From Colwellia demingiae (GTDB taxonomy: Bacteria > Pseudomonadota > Gammaproteobacteria > Enterobacterales > Alteromonadaceae), in contig NZ_VOLT01000004.1 in assembly GCF_007954275.1 (NCBI RefSeq), positions 434,001 through 498,000 on the forward strand: DNA of 64,000 nucleotides, in the 5' to 3' direction. Of the stretch, positions 11,901-19,553 are shown in pieces. Numbering within the stretch: the stretch's first letter is position 1; each line of letters starts with the position of its first letter. The translations under genes were made by a program, and so were the position numbers. A model generated the notes under the pieces. It saw nothing but the letters and a program-made list of their open reading frames with translations, was not told the DNA's origin and ran no database searches.

Positions 11901-12016
11901 ACAATATCTTTGATGATAAGGGGGAGTTTTATTATGGTGGTCGTGGTAATTATGGCAGTGAATATGATGCAGGTACTGGTCGCTTTGTTTACTTAGGCGC
12001 TCAAGTTAGCTTCTAA
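8957..12016 (+). CDS. TonB-dependent outer-membrane receptor
   Basis: An outer-membrane active transporter powered by TonB. A signal peptide (about residues 1-33, ending LAADA) is followed by an acidic linker, a TonB-box-like EKITVTGSR (about 60-68), a plug domain containing LRNLGANRTLTLIDGRR and YGADAVSGVVNII, and a long beta-barrel ending in the aromatic C-terminus VYLGAQVSF. The length (1019) and plug wording resemble the large marine receptors for oligosaccharides, peptides or lipidic substrates rather than classic siderophore receptors; the substrate cannot be read from sequence. The extracellular loops contain several paired cysteines. A second ATG follows immediately, so the start may be one codon later. 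It has its own promoter region shared with the divergent regulator. Confidence 0.92.
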   Translation: MMNKSPITIAIQTAIYTALAGSAIALSPATLAADAENEIAKPVVQTEQSDEAKKVNADEKITVTGSRLRRDSFTVATPLVTMDKEAIGDTGLGEMGQILVDNMPALSFGTSNATSQSSVASTGITTVELRNLGANRTLTLIDGRRVVSNSKSGNYVSMSTIPSGMVQRVEVITGGASATYGADAVSGVVNIITQSGKEGFDFKVRGGESTDGGAKEFTLDASYGTSFADDRGYLYFSSNYDKDYGLKYEDRDRAAQEASFSYDADTMRNEILTADGYKPYNETPMSEWRSQSDGTLGGIFQESSKFDEIYWYEGQELKSAAYDKYLEEKVGINSRQFVQLKVPSERVSAALKLDFDITDDITFYSQIQWSGNYTVNDKSPEDSGDSETATYTDRETGEPGTVNLGRIPIDNPYVPAAIRETAGQYKDRIYWDRRFGEVGPVSTDNERETVRAWAGLQGVMFGGEWDWDISVGYGKFHQRQFRNNEIDVFKAKNALDAGYAADGSIQCNDADARADGCVALNVFGEGSITPEMANYIRVNPTLNTYNEQANIMGYITGDLFELPAGPVATVFGFEYRKDTQEAVTDDALTYGGITWNLIPAFKGNITVAEVFGEASIPLLRDLPGVEFLSLETSLRLSDYNVKNVGLVSSYKLGFLWTVGAGVNLRGNYAIAQRAPSVNELYEPAAGDFDSFDDICHGVTATSSDAGHDNCRLEPGIAAAIAADGEFEDDSNGYSPNAGNPELYEETGTTLTLGATYEPTFLEGFSIALDYYDISIEDAIDEFGNDQILSQCYDSSIALGQENEFCDSIKRDSEGQLEEVLQRSYNIDELGTRGVDIAVAYAYDMNSFGSLKFKMDWTHLLEHSKTVTGIDGIVVEDYVGYADEGIFEDKASASVAWYLDDLRIRWSTTYKSAALRDFAEQKDWEGDMADNAERCTAGEAECITNPESLAFQELSSYFKHNLSVSYNIDMNDDSSIRVFGGINNIFDDKGEFYYGGRGNYGSEYDAGTGRFVYLGAQVSF

Positions 12017-12041
12017 ACTAAATTTTTTAACTAGTTATGAT

Positions 12042-12064
12042 GGGGATAAGTTAAGCTTATCTCC
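12042..12064 (+). terminator. Short hairpin after TonB-dependent receptor
   Basis: GGGGATAAG and CTTATCTCC pair around a five-base loop with one G-T wobble. The T-tract behind it is weak, so it may be only a partial terminator between receptor and phosphatase. Confidence 0.45.
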
Positions 12065-12151
12065 ATTTTAAGTTTTCACACGAATGTGGTCTTTTTTTCT
12101 TTTAATCTGTGCTTTTATTTTCTATATTTTGCCCTACTTTTTGGAGTTGTA

Positions 12152-13327
12152 ATGTTTCCCTCTTTTTATATTAATCTACGTTCAATTATTCTCACATCAA
12201 CGTTACTATTGGCCAGTAGTATTTCAACCTTTGCTTATTCCAATGTAGATGAAAAATCAAAAGTTGAAACATTACCACCGGTTAATGATGGCCCCTATAT
12301 TTTTGTTAATGAACAGCAACAGCTTGAATCTTATTGGTTGTGTCAAGGTGATGTGGTAACACGTACCACTGAGGCGATTAGTTTTCCATTGTCTATTTCG
12401 GCTTGTAAGATGCCTGCGGATATACATGCCTTACGTAGTATTGAAAATAAAGTACTGGAATTTTCTGGTGATTATCCTGTTGCTGCACTAAGTGATTTTC
12501 ATGGTAAATATGACTTGATGATTGAGTTATTAACCAATAACAAGATAATTGATAAAAACAAAAATTGGGCTTTTGGTAAAGGACATTTTGTTATCACTGG
12601 CGATATTTTTGATCGGGGTGACAAAGTCACTGAAATATTATGGTTTTTATACGATTTAGAGCAACAAGCCCAAAAGGCAGGTGGTGATATTCACTTAACG
12701 TTAGGTAACCATGAAGTGATGATACTCAATGGTGATTTACGTTATTTACACCCTAAGTATGTTGAAACGGCGAAGCAATTAAATAAGCCTTTTGAACAAC
12801 TATTTAGCCAAAATAGCATTATCGGTAATTGGTTACGCAGTAAGGCGGTATTGGTCAAAGTTAATAATATGCTGTTTGCTCATGGTGGTTTTCATCCTAG
12901 CTTAGCCACTGAACAGCGTAGCTTGGTTGAAATCAATACGGTCTTTAAAGATAGCTTAGTAAAGTCTGAGCTGAAGCAGCCACGAGCAGGGTGGGCTAAA
13001 TTTCTTCATACCACCAATGGTCCTATTTGGTATCGCGGTTATTTTACAGCAGATCGTGGTAAGGCTTCTCACGCAAAAGGCTCTCGTTCAAAAGACAATG
13101 GTGCAACTTCCGCAGAAATTGATTTATTGCTCAAACATTTTGATGTTGAAAATTTAATCGTTGGTCATACCTCACAAAAACAAATTGAAAGCCGTTATCA
13201 AGGAAGAGTCATTGCCATTGATTCAAGTATTAAAGAAGGTAATTACGGTGAGGTATTGTTTATTGAACAGGGTAAGAAATGGCGCGGTAGCTTAAGTGGT
13301 AAAGTGTTGCCGCTATACCATCAATAA
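12152..13327 (+). CDS. Exported calcineurin-like metallophosphatase (Shewanella-like phosphatase type)
   Basis: A PPP-superfamily metallophosphoesterase. It shows the metal-binding blocks in order: SDFHGKYD (in the place of GDxHG), GDIFDRGD, LGNHE, the downstream LFAHGG and a late IVGHT. This arrangement matches the bacterial Shewanella-like phosphatases, including cold-active protein-tyrosine phosphatases, so a phosphoprotein or phosphoester hydrolase is likely; the substrate is unknown. A signal peptide (about residues 1-27) places it in the periplasm. I chose the ATG because GGAG lies six bases upstream and the signal peptide begins there; an in-frame GTG 66 bases earlier would add a Phe-rich extension with no ribosome-binding site. 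It lies 135 bp behind the receptor on the same strand and may be cotranscribed. Confidence 0.85.
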   Translation: MFPSFYINLRSIILTSTLLLASSISTFAYSNVDEKSKVETLPPVNDGPYIFVNEQQQLESYWLCQGDVVTRTTEAISFPLSISACKMPADIHALRSIENKVLEFSGDYPVAALSDFHGKYDLMIELLTNNKIIDKNKNWAFGKGHFVITGDIFDRGDKVTEILWFLYDLEQQAQKAGGDIHLTLGNHEVMILNGDLRYLHPKYVETAKQLNKPFEQLFSQNSIIGNWLRSKAVLVKVNNMLFAHGGFHPSLATEQRSLVEINTVFKDSLVKSELKQPRAGWAKFLHTTNGPIWYRGYFTADRGKASHAKGSRSKDNGATSAEIDLLLKHFDVENLIVGHTSQKQIESRYQGRVIAIDSSIKEGNYGEVLFIEQGKKWRGSLSGKVLPLYHQ

Positions 13328-13352
13328 CAGTACTTTTTTACAATTTAGAGCA

Positions 13353-13384
13353 CAAAAAAACCAGTACTAAGTACTGGTTTTTTT
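13353..13384. terminator. Bidirectional terminator between convergent genes
   Basis: AAACCAGTAC and GTACTGGTTT form a perfect stem around a three-base loop, with A7 on one side and T7 on the other. It serves both the phosphatase gene and the convergent YebC-family gene. Confidence 0.9.
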
Positions 13385-13406
13385 ATTAAAGCTAAAACGA
13401 TTAACG

Positions 13407-14132
13407 TTAGTCTTTAATCTCAGCATTATGGTAAACATGCTGAACATCATCACAGTCGTCTAACATAGCGATGAATTTTTCAAAATTCTCTAAGTTTTCT
13501 TCGCCTTCAACATCAATGTAATTTTGTGGTACCCAAGAAAGCTCTTCAATTTCTAATTCATATTCAGGCATTGAATTAGTAAACTCAGTTTTAATTTTGA
13601 AAAACTCAGTGTGAGGAGCGTAAACAGTAATAATACCGTCTTCTAATTCCACATCAGTCACATCAATATCAGCCATCATCAGTGTTTCTAAAACGGCCTC
13701 GTCATCTTCACCTTTAAAGGCAAATACAGCTTGATGGTCAAACATATGAGATACAGAGCCTGAAGTACCTATTTTTGCATGATTTTTACTGAAACATTGA
13801 CGAACATCTTTAATGGTACGGTTACCGTTATCTGTTAAGCAATCAATAATAACCATACAGTTACCAGGGCCGTAACCTTCATATCGGGCTTCAACAAAGT
13901 CTTCGCCGCCAGCGCCAGAAGCTTTTTTAATGGCGTTGTCTATAACGTGAGTAGGTACTTGATCTTTCTTTGCACGATCAATTAAGCCACGTAAAGAAAG
14001 GTTACCATCGGGATCAACACCACCAGTTTTAGCACAAACGTAAATTGCTTTACCGTACTTAGAGTAAACTTTAGTTTTGGCCCCTGCGGTTTTGGCCATA
14101 GATAATTTGCGGTTTTGGTATGCTCTGCCCAT
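13407..14132 (-). CDS. YebC/PmpR-family protein, YeeN-like
   Basis: A member of the YebC/TACO1 family, known as transcription regulators and as ribosome factors that help translate difficult motifs. It begins [20 protein letters not shown] and has the conserved YEGYGPGN block and the [15 protein letters not shown] segment. The 241-residue length and the MGRAYQNRK opening match the YeeN subgroup rather than classical YebC (MAGHSKW). An in-frame ATG eight codons earlier is possible, but MGRAYQ is the family start. It stands alone on its strand and faces the phosphatase. No ruvC or other Holliday junction genes lie nearby, as they often do for yebC. Confidence 0.9.
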   Translation of the reverse strand: MGRAYQNRKLSMAKTAGAKTKVYSKYGKAIYVCAKTGGVDPDGNLSLRGLIDRAKKDQVPTHVIDNAIKKASGAGGEDFVEARYEGYGPGNCMVIIDCLTDNGNRTIKDVRQCFSKNHAKIGTSGSVSHMFDHQAVFAFKGEDDEAVLETLMMADIDVTDVELEDGIITVYAPHTEFFKIKTEFTNSMPEYELEIEELSWVPQNYIDVEGEENLENFEKFIAMLDDCDDVQHVYHNAEIKD

Positions 14133-14328
14133 CTCAATGTCTTCTTTTATGTTCAAAAATATAATGCGCTAGATTCTACCAGCCTCAATAGGCGCTTGAC
14201 TAGTGTTCTTGCTTATAAATTATCAATAAACTTGCAGTAACTGTTCAAAATAATGTGAAATCTCAGTTCACGTTACTAGGACAAATGATCACTTGATTTT
14301 GTACTGTTCATTTATATATTTGCTGTTG

Positions 14329-14362
14329 TTTTTAAAGGTGTTTTTAAAGGTGATTTTAAGGT
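14329..14362. repeat. 12-bp tandem repeat
   Basis: TTTTTAAAGGTG occurs twice in perfect tandem, followed by a degenerate third copy (ATTTTAAGGT). It lies just before a possible small membrane-protein gene, and the last copy would supply its ribosome-binding site. Confidence 0.7.
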
Positions 14363-14372
14363 ATTACTCTCA

Positions 14373-14495
14373 ATGGTTCTGATGAGTGCAAAGTCCTTTA
14401 TGTTACCGTTTGGCTGGGGTAGCTTATTATTATATTCTAACTATCTACTGCCTTTATTAGGTGCTGGTTTGATATTACTCGTCTTTATTATTTAA
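14373..14495 (+). CDS. Possible 40-residue membrane peptide
   Basis: A small reading frame of 40 codons starts MVLMSAKSFMLPFGWGSLLL and ends in a strongly hydrophobic helix (about residues 24-40, LLPLLGAGLILLVFII). AAGGT lies about ten bases before the ATG, and a hairpin follows the stop. No family is recognised. It sits in an otherwise empty 554-bp gap, which makes a real small gene plausible but not proven. Confidence 0.35.
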   Translation: MVLMSAKSFMLPFGWGSLLLYSNYLLPLLGAGLILLVFII

Positions 14496-14512
14496 TTAGC
14501 ACCGCTTTTTTT

Positions 14513-14541
14513 AACAGCCAACGCACTAGTGAGTTGGCTGT
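14513..14541 (+). terminator. Hairpin after the small reading frame
   Basis: AACAGCCAAC and GTTGGCTGTT form a perfect 10-bp stem with a nine-base loop. The following sequence is only moderately T-rich, so termination is likely but not certain. Confidence 0.5.
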
Positions 14542-14686
14542 TAATATCTTTATGATAAACAGTGCAAACAAAATGATTCAATTTAACTACTTGAAATAAC
14601 AGTTAATAGCTTAATATTACCTATCTTTAATATACTATTAGCCTATGATATAAATTGTCTTTACTATTTAGCTAAGGAGTAGGGTT

Positions 14687-15547
14687 GTGACTGAGCAAAT
14701 TACCGAACAGATAACCGAGCAATTAACAGAACAACAGATTATTAAGAAAATTAATCAACGTCAGTGTTTTATCGCTACAGTAGCTGGAGGTGCTTTTACC
14801 CTCAAAATTGATAAATATTTGCCTACTATGTCGGCGGCCATTCATGACGGTAGTAACTTTAGAGCAGAGCTTGAAGATAATTGTTTACTAGAAAAAAACG
14901 ATCGTTATTATGAAGAAGATCCCTACACTGGCAGTTTCATTGCCAAGCAAGCTATTACGTTAATTGCCCATGACTCACGTTATGAATATGATTTAAATCG
15001 TGATACTGATGAGTGTGTTTATGAAACAGCTTGGGGTAAAGAAATATGGAAAACCCCGCTAAGTGAAGAGATGATTGCCAAAAGTAAGGCCAAGCATGCG
15101 CAATTTTATCGCATTGTTGCGGCTGTGGTTGAAGCATTAGTTGAAGATTTTGGCCAATGTGTTGTTTACGATAACCATTCGTATAATTTTAAGCGTCATG
15201 AGCGAAAAGACTTACCCGTACTCAACGTGGGCACAACCTCTGTAAAAGGCGAGCAATGGCGACCGATTATTGATAGTTGGCTTAGTGCATTACAAAACAT
15301 GAAGGTTGAAGGTATTGTAGTGACCGCAGCAGAGAATGATATTTTCTATGGTAAGGGACGCTTAGCAGGCTTTTGTCATAGTCGATACGATCATGTTTTA
15401 GTGCTGGCGACTGAAGCTAAAAAAGTGTTTATGGATGAACTAACGGGACACGCTGATACCGTTGTTTTACCTTCATTACAGCACGTTTATAATAATACTG
15501 TTGCAGAGCATACTCAGTGGTATATCAATAACTACCACAAAAACTAG
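14687..15547 (+). CDS. N-formylglutamate amidohydrolase-like protein
   Basis: Resembles the N-formylglutamate amidohydrolase family, zinc-dependent hydrolases related to carboxypeptidases. Visible family features are SAAIHDGSNFR, the HDSRYEYDLNRD block and a later FGQCVVYDNHSYN segment with a candidate metal-binding histidine. The length (286) fits the family. No histidine-utilisation genes lie nearby, so formylglutamate need not be the substrate. The N-terminus is a four-fold TEQ(I/L) repeat encoded by a 12-bp tandem array. The GTG start is supported by AAGGAG seven bases upstream. The gene ends in a terminator shared with the convergent transporter. Confidence 0.75.
   Translation: MTEQITEQITEQLTEQQIIKKINQRQCFIATVAGGAFTLKIDKYLPTMSAAIHDGSNFRAELEDNCLLEKNDRYYEEDPYTGSFIAKQAITLIAHDSRYEYDLNRDTDECVYETAWGKEIWKTPLSEEMIAKSKAKHAQFYRIVAAVVEALVEDFGQCVVYDNHSYNFKRHERKDLPVLNVGTTSVKGEQWRPIIDSWLSALQNMKVEGIVVTAAENDIFYGKGRLAGFCHSRYDHVLVLATEAKKVFMDELTGHADTVVLPSLQHVYNNTVAEHTQWYINNYHKN
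14690..14737 (+). repeat. Coding 12-bp tandem array (TEQ repeats)
   Basis: Four 12-base units of the form ACxGAxCAxxTx encode TEQI TEQI TEQL TEQQ at the extreme N-terminus of the amidohydrolase-like protein. Unit number could vary without breaking the frame. Confidence 0.75.
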
Positions 15548-15572
15548 TTTCTACCTTTTTATTACGCCCAAT

Positions 15573-15607
15573 AAAAAAGCACCTTAAGTAAATTTAAGGT
15601 GCTTTTT
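15573..15607. terminator. Bidirectional terminator between convergent genes
   Basis: GCACCTTAA pairs perfectly with TTAAGGTGC around a six-base loop, with A6 before and T5 after. Confidence 0.9.
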
Positions 15608-15638
15608 AGTTTGTTATAACCTATCTAAAGCTTTTCAG

Positions 15639-17804
15639 CTAAAGCCAACCTAATACGTCTTTCATAACCGACCAGCGTGGTTTTTTCGCTTCAGGGTTCT
15701 TACCTAAAATCCAATAGTCATATACTTTCTCTTGTAAGCCATTTTCTTTTTTCAGTTTGAGCCAAGTATTCATATACTGTACATAATCTAACTGGCCTTT
15801 AGGTAGGACAAAGGCTACCGGCGCTCTTAATTTTAAGCCTTTAGGGATAATAGCCGAATAATTTGGGTATAACATAGCCCAAGCAGAGCCTGATTCAGTT
15901 GAGTAAATTAACGCATCTACGTCTTCATATTTGCCTTTAAGAAATTGTCTAACATTAGTCACTTCTGTCAATTGTGCATTAGGTAGGTATTCTTTCACCA
16001 TATCTTGGTAATACTTACTATTTCCTACCCCTAATTTTAACGTTTTCATTGCTTGAATGTTGTAAAGGTCAGAAAACTGATCACGCTTAGCATCATTCAC
16101 TAACAAACCTGCAGTATGGAAAGTGTAAGCATCTGAAAATGCCATTTCTAACGCGCGTTTTGGTGTAATTATATGGCCACCAATAATGACATCAATACTT
16201 CCATCTGCTAATAATTCGGCTTCATCAGCTCCATCTTCAATGCGAATCATGGATAAATTGATATCAAGGTCTTTAGCAAATTGATTCATTAATTCAACAT
16301 CAAAGCCAACCATTTTATTATCTTTATTTCTAAAGGCATAAGGCAAGCTGGCATCGTTATAACCAACACGAATACCTTTACGGGCAAGAATTACCTCAAG
16401 GCGAGGTTGTTGCTGCTCAGAGTAGCCTAATGGCGTAAGCTCTTTATATTGATCGAGATTCGCGCTTGCATTCATCGACTTCATTGATTCAAACGTTTGC
16501 ACACCTTCATACTTGTAAGGGATCAGTGACTTTAAAGTAAAACCAGCTGCAATCATAACACCCAAAGTAACGGCTAAATGTACACCAATGGCTTGCATCA
16601 TTCGATGCCATCTAAGTTTTTTCAATACCGCAGAAGCGACCAGTAAAGTAACGACAAAACCGTGTAGTGCAGCTAAACCTGTAGCAAATCGTGCAGTAAC
16701 GACACTACCTAATAAATATAACTGGAATTGATCAGCAGGTAAGTCAAAAAAGTCGAGCAAAAATGGAATGGCAACAGCCATGCTACCAAAAGCGGTTAAG
16801 GCACCCATAATGACAAAAGAAATATAGTCATCAAAACCAAGTGGCGAGCCGACATACCAAGCAGAGAATAGAATAAATCCTAAGCCAAGTAATGTACCTG
16901 TGCTGGGAAAACTGTACGCAGTAGGTACAAGCACATCAACGGTAGAGTCTGTTTCTTCGCACTCCATACCATGTTTGGCTAATAATGCTTTACTTCGCTC
17001 AATGATCATCGGAAGCACCACTAACACAGTACCAGTAGCTAACGCCGTTATCACAGCTTCACCAGCGGTTGACAAAATTTCACGATAGGAAAAAGGCGTC
17101 GCCCAATGAATCAGTAACGGTAAAAATACAAAAGCGAGTAGGGCTGCGGCAGTGATGTAAACCCATAAGAATACTTGTAAACGACCAAGTTCTTCGACTT
17201 CTAGTGTGCCTGCGGCTGAAGCTGAAATAGCAAAAATACCTAATGGCGCTAATTTAGCTACATAAGAGGCAACTTTCATTAAGCTATCACCAATATTGGT
17301 GGTTAAGGTTAATAGTGTTTCTTTATTTTTTACTTGTATTAAGGCAATCCCCATCAGTAATGAAAACAGCACGACTGCAGGAACAATAGTTTCTGATAGT
17401 GAGGCAAAAATGTTACTAGGGATATATAGTTTTACAAAGTTAAAGGCGGCGGGTTCAGCAAGCATACTGGTACTGAAGAAACCGGCTGTTTCCCAGTTAG
17501 GGTAAGCTAAGGGAAGTAATAATAAAGTCGCCATTACAGACAGCCACATGATAACGATTACTTTTACTGCTCGGTAGCCTATACGACTAGCCATAGTACT
17601 ATCTAATCGACCTAGGCCACCAATAATAGAGACGAGTACATAAGGTAATACGGTCATTTGAAGCAAGCGAATATAAACATCGCCAATGACTTTAATATCT
17701 CCCGCAGGCTCCCCAACAAAAATACCTGTAGATATACCGAGTATTAAAGCAATAATTACCCGCTGAAAGGGGCTCAATTTTTTATATAGGTTTACTAATG
17801 GCAT
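15639..17804 (-). CDS. Sodium:dicarboxylate/amino-acid symporter fused to a periplasmic solute-binding domain
   Basis: An unusual two-domain transporter. Residues 1-395 have the many hydrophobic segments and wording of the DAACS/SDF symporter family (LGISTGIFVG, RLLQMTVLPYVLVSI, KLAPLGIFAI, TALATGTVLVVLP); the classic NMDGT motif is replaced by SFPSTGT. A further membrane helix (about 405-426) leads to a linker and a complete family-3 solute-binding domain (about 470-700: GIRVGYNDASLPYAFRNKD, VGFDVELM, DVIIGGHIITPKRALEMAFS). I infer that the binding domain is tethered on the periplasmic side and hands ligand to the symporter. The likely ligand is an amino acid or dicarboxylate. It is followed upstream on the same strand, 128 bp away, by a receiver protein, and close to a kinase with the same type of binding domain. 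Confidence 0.88.
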   Translation of the reverse strand: MPLVNLYKKLSPFQRVIIALILGISTGIFVGEPAGDIKVIGDVYIRLLQMTVLPYVLVSIIGGLGRLDSTMASRIGYRAVKVIVIMWLSVMATLLLLPLAYPNWETAGFFSTSMLAEPAAFNFVKLYIPSNIFASLSETIVPAVVLFSLLMGIALIQVKNKETLLTLTTNIGDSLMKVASYVAKLAPLGIFAISASAAGTLEVEELGRLQVFLWVYITAAALLAFVFLPLLIHWATPFSYREILSTAGEAVITALATGTVLVVLPMIIERSKALLAKHGMECEETDSTVDVLVPTAYSFPSTGTLLGLGFILFSAWYVGSPLGFDDYISFVIMGALTAFGSMAVAIPFLLDFFDLPADQFQLYLLGSVVTARFATGLAALHGFVVTLLVASAVLKKLRWHRMMQAIGVHLAVTLGVMIAAGFTLKSLIPYKYEGVQTFESMKSMNASANLDQYKELTPLGYSEQQQPRLEVILARKGIRVGYNDASLPYAFRNKDNKMVGFDVELMNQFAKDLDINLSMIRIEDGADEAELLADGSIDVIIGGHIITPKRALEMAFSDAYTFHTAGLLVNDAKRDQFSDLYNIQAMKTLKLGVGNSKYYQDMVKEYLPNAQLTEVTNVRQFLKGKYEDVDALIYSTESGSAWAMLYPNYSAIIPKGLKLRAPVAFVLPKGQLDYVQYMNTWLKLKKENGLQEKVYDYWILGKNPEAKKPRWSVMKDVLGWL

Positions 17805-17932
17805 TTTCTCTCCTGAGGAATAACCTATTTACTATGATACTTTGTGTATGTGCTTATAACTTGACGTTATTATCGCCTTTCTAAAAGGTTATTCAAGTAA
17901 CGATTACGTTAATTTTTTATTAATGAGTAACT

Positions 17933-19459
17933 TTAGCAAGGTAACTTTAGGTAGAAAGTGGTACCAAACTCCTTATGACTATGAAAATAAAGTTCACCTT
18001 GAAGTTTATTCATTGCTAAGAAAGCTAGATTGATACTCATATCATTAATCTTATTTGTTTTATTTGAAAGCGATAAGTGTGCAATATTATCCAAGCCTTC
18101 TTCGGAGATTTCTGTAATATTGTGAATTTTAATGAGTATGAAGTCTTGATAGACTTCTGAAGTAATTGACACTTTAGATCCCCTAGGTGCAGCATCTAAG
18201 GCATTGAGATAAAGACAAGCAAAGATAATAATCAGGAGTTTTTTATCGCAATTAACATTGATATTCTCATCAATGTTGTCAAAGGCCTCTATATTTTTGT
18301 TGGCAATAGCGAAATCAAAAATACTCAATATAGGGAATAAGAGCTTTCTTAGCTTTTCTTTAGTAATAGTTAGTGTGTAATTACTCTGTTGTAATTTTGC
18401 TAAAACATGGCCGCTATCAAGTAACAATGTACTCATACCAATGTTGTATTCTAATTGTGATAAAGAACGTTTGGAAGATTTTGTATTAACGGTGGTAGAT
18501 AGTTCAATTAATGTTTCAGTACTATCACGCAATAGCTTATTTAACTTATTGTATATGTTGTCATTAGACTGAGTGAACATTTCATTTTGCTGCAATAAAT
18601 TGTCTATTTGACCTTGTATGGTGCGTTGATTCAAAATGATTTTACTGTGCACTTCAATGCGAGCTAACAATATCGCAGGAACGATAGGTTTAGTAATATA
18701 ATCGACTGCGCCAAGTGAAAGCCCCTTAACAACATCTTCTGTTTCAGAAAGCGCGGTTAAAAAGATAACGACAATGTTTTGTGTTAATGGGTTCTCTTTA
18801 AGTTGCTTACACAAAGTTAACCCGTCAACTTCTGGCATCATAATGTCGAGTAGTATTAAATCAGGGGGTGAATCAGACAAGCAAATTTTCATTGCTGTTT
18901 TAGCATTTAACGCAGCTTTGACTCTATATTTGTCTTTGATGAGCTCTTTAATGATTGCAATGTTATCGGCAATATCATCAACAACTAATACATCTAATTC
19001 ACCACAATGGACTTTTTGGCTAAATCGCTTGCTATTAATCGTACGTGATAAGCTTGTTGCACTTGCCTGTATTGGCATTTTGAGCGCTTTATTTATACGA
19101 TTTTCAAATATTTTTTTATTAAATGGAGGAACTAAATACTCTGACACACCATGTGCAATTGCTTGTTTAATTAAGTCTTGTTCTATCATGGTAGAGACAA
19201 TCACAAAGGGAGTTTTCATGGTGTTTTCATTATCACGTAACTTTTTTAATACCGATAAAGCGTTCAATTTGGGTAAGTTCCAGCCACATACCACTAAATT
19301 TATTTTATCTGCAGCAATTAGCTGCATACATTGACTTTCACTATTGGCAACAATCACCGTCTTCATACCCATAACGCGCAGCATTGAGACCATGATTTGC
19401 CTCATACTGCTGTTGTTATCGATAACTAAGGCATTAATATCACTAAAATTACTTGGCAT
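17933..19459 (-). CDS. Dual-receiver protein with degenerate first receiver and ATPase-like C-terminus
   Basis: Two receiver domains followed by a coiled coil and a histidine-kinase-like ATP-binding region. The first receiver (about 7-125) lacks the phospho-acceptor: the position of the Asp is Gly59 in CGWNLP, the acidic pair is reduced to DNN, and the conserved Lys is Pro111 (VPPF). The second (about 155-275) is intact with Asp161/Asp162, Asp205 (LLDIMMP) and the Lys of ITKP. The C-terminal part (about 345-508) ends EFGTTFYLKLP like a HATPase domain and has an N-box-like NALDAA, but the glycine-rich boxes are poor and no HisKA histidine motif is visible, so kinase activity is doubtful. It is divergent from the large hybrid kinase (94 bp) and is probably its output or adaptor protein. 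Confidence 0.82.
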   Translation of the reverse strand: MPSNFSDINALVIDNNSSMRQIMVSMLRVMGMKTVIVANSESQCMQLIAADKINLVVCGWNLPKLNALSVLKKLRDNENTMKTPFVIVSTMIEQDLIKQAIAHGVSEYLVPPFNKKIFENRINKALKMPIQASATSLSRTINSKRFSQKVHCGELDVLVVDDIADNIAIIKELIKDKYRVKAALNAKTAMKICLSDSPPDLILLDIMMPEVDGLTLCKQLKENPLTQNIVVIFLTALSETEDVVKGLSLGAVDYITKPIVPAILLARIEVHSKIILNQRTIQGQIDNLLQQNEMFTQSNDNIYNKLNKLLRDSTETLIELSTTVNTKSSKRSLSQLEYNIGMSTLLLDSGHVLAKLQQSNYTLTITKEKLRKLLFPILSIFDFAIANKNIEAFDNIDENINVNCDKKLLIIIFACLYLNALDAAPRGSKVSITSEVYQDFILIKIHNITEISEEGLDNIAHLSLSNKTNKINDMSINLAFLAMNKLQGELYFHSHKEFGTTFYLKLPC

Positions 19460-19553
19460 AACTATATGTTCTAATCGCTTAATCTTTAATCCATAATAGA
19501 CTAGACTGTATAAAAATAAAAAATGTTATTTATAATTTAAGTGTTTATTTCCT

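Noticed and set aside
12086..12151. GTG start upstream of the phosphatase
   Set aside because: It has no ribosome-binding site and would bury the signal peptide behind a Phe-rich extension.
18774..19334. A 186-codon plus-strand frame inside the dual-receiver gene
   Set aside because: It lies wholly antisense to a clear receiver gene, and its translation has no family motif.
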